Under the pieces are notes generated by a model. It was given only the letters and a program-made list of their open reading frames with translations, was not told where the DNA came from and ran no database searches. From an uncultured Eubacteriales bacterium (lineage in GTDB: Bacteria; Bacillota; Clostridia; Tissierellales; Peptoniphilaceae), in the NCBI GenBank assembly GCA_900539225.1, contig UQBO01000001.1, forward strand, positions 186,001 to 250,000: a stretch of DNA of 64,000 bases. Direction: 5' to 3'. Within the stretch, counting starts at the first letter, position 1. Each line of letters opens with the position of its first letter. The translations under genes were made by a program, and so were the position numbers. Of this stretch, positions 63,410-64,000 are shown piece after piece.

Positions 63410-64000
63410 ATGGAATTGTCGATAAGCTTTCAGATAGGTAAGAATGTATATTCACTAACACCAAGCGTTATCAATTCGGTGATAGTTGTCTTAGCATTAG
63501 TAATTTTTATCTTTATTTGCTATGGCAAAATTAAAAAGACAGATTACAAAGCTAGACCAAGTGGCCTTGTTAGTGTTTTGGAAACCTTAGTTACATCAAT
63601 TGATTCACTAATCGAACAAACTATGGGAAAGAACAGAGAAGGCTTTGCACCTTACATTCTTAGCTTGATGATGTTTTTATTGACAGCGAATCTGATGGGA
63701 CTATTTGGCTTTAAACCGCCAACATCAGATCTTAATGTTACACTCACATTAGCGCTAATTACTTTTGTTTTGATTCATTATAACAAGATAAAAGTTAATG
63801 GCTTAAAAGATTCCATAAAAGGTTATTTTGAACCAATCTTTATACTATTCCCAATAAACATTATAGGTGATATTGCGCTTCCAGTATCACTATCATTCCG
63901 TTTATTTGGTAACATAGTCAGTGGTTCATTAATCATGGCACTTGTATATGCTGCGCTAGGTTACGTAAGTAATTTACTTACACCAATAGTAGCACCATGG
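63410..64000 (+). CDS. atpB: F0F1 ATP synthase subunit a, 3' end outside the window
   Basis: Membrane stator subunit that makes the ion half-channels. The visible 197 residues start MELSISFQIGKNVYSLTPSVINSVIVV and include the diagnostic LPVSLSFRLFGNIVSGSLIMAL near the end, with the essential Arg in SFRLFGN. AAAAGGGGGT precedes the ATG. Whether the coupling ion is H+ or Na+ depends on subunit c, which is not in the window. Confidence 0.95.
   Translation, partial: MELSISFQIGKNVYSLTPSVINSVIVVLALVIFIFICYGKIKKTDYKARPSGLVSVLETLVTSIDSLIEQTMGKNREGFAPYILSLMMFLLTANLMGLFGFKPPTSDLNVTLTLALITFVLIHYNKIKVNGLKDSIKGYFEPIFILFPINIIGDIALPVSLSFRLFGNIVSGSLIMALVYAALGYVSNLLTPIVAPW

Overview
The window looks like core chromosome of a low-GC, AT-rich anaerobic Bacillota, most like Clostridia/Tissierellia (a Peptoniphilaceae-type coccus would fit, but the genus cannot be fixed from sequence alone). 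Reasons: strong AGGAGG-type ribosome binding sites, many overlapping genes, sigma-A promoters with an extended -10, a CIRCE operator, Asp23, Rex and NfnAB, and the clostridial order era-recO-glyQ-glyS-ppsR-dgt-dnaG-rpoD-trmK-nif3. Nearly everything is on the + strand; the two minus-strand islands are 38257-39714 and 44252-47553. No insertion sequence, phage, CRISPR array, tRNA or rRNA gene was seen.

Layout. 1-11363: 3' end of ybeY, then cdd, era, recO, glyQS, ppsR, dgt, dnaG, rpoD, trmK and nif3 in a tight run (ribosome maturation, tRNA charging, replication priming, main sigma factor). 11399-11729: RNase P RNA. 11760-15159: queT, mltG and the tRNA wobble-uridine pair trmR-trhP. 15152-21668: a compact type IV pilus/type II secretion-like operon (ATPase, platform protein, major pilin, prepilin peptidase, two unrecognised proteins, four GspH/I/J/K-like minor pilins). 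21775-25992: efp, a CD1247-family acidic protein, asp23, nusB, xseAB, ispA. 26116-27437: an S41 protease with its own promoter. 27558-38172: rpmE, DUF1385, prmC, prfA, uraA, sir2, a flavoprotein, an SAF/oxidoreductase and ileS. 39830-44215: a cytoplasmic parvulin, a RelA/SpoT-like protein, a DUF1292 protein, a radical SAM enzyme and two small unknowns. 44252-47553 (minus): FetAB-like ABC exporter and an ABC-F ATPase. 47672-54246: a lipoprotein, rex, a NatAB-like ABC exporter, an OGG1-type glycosylase and CIRCE-controlled groESL. 54492-62748: brnQ, a DUF2812-like protein, nfnAB and a LolD/FtsX-type ABC system. 62758-64000: atpZ, atpI and the start of atpB, the beginning of an F-type ATP synthase operon.

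Three genes are interrupted by one-base frameshifts inside poly(A) runs: dnaG (A9 at 7232-7240), the GspJ-like minor pilin (A7 at 20412-20418) and the S41 protease (A6 at 26349-26354). In each case the other frame continues the expected protein exactly. They could be sequencing errors, mutations, or, mainly for the essential dnaG, sites of slippage.

The most unusual multi-gene unit is the pilus-like operon. Its ATPase lacks the N-terminal domain, the zinc tetracysteine and the usual Ser/Thr of the Walker A motif; two minor pilins carry Asp instead of Glu at +5; and two membrane proteins of unknown family sit where PilM/N/O or GspL/M would be expected.
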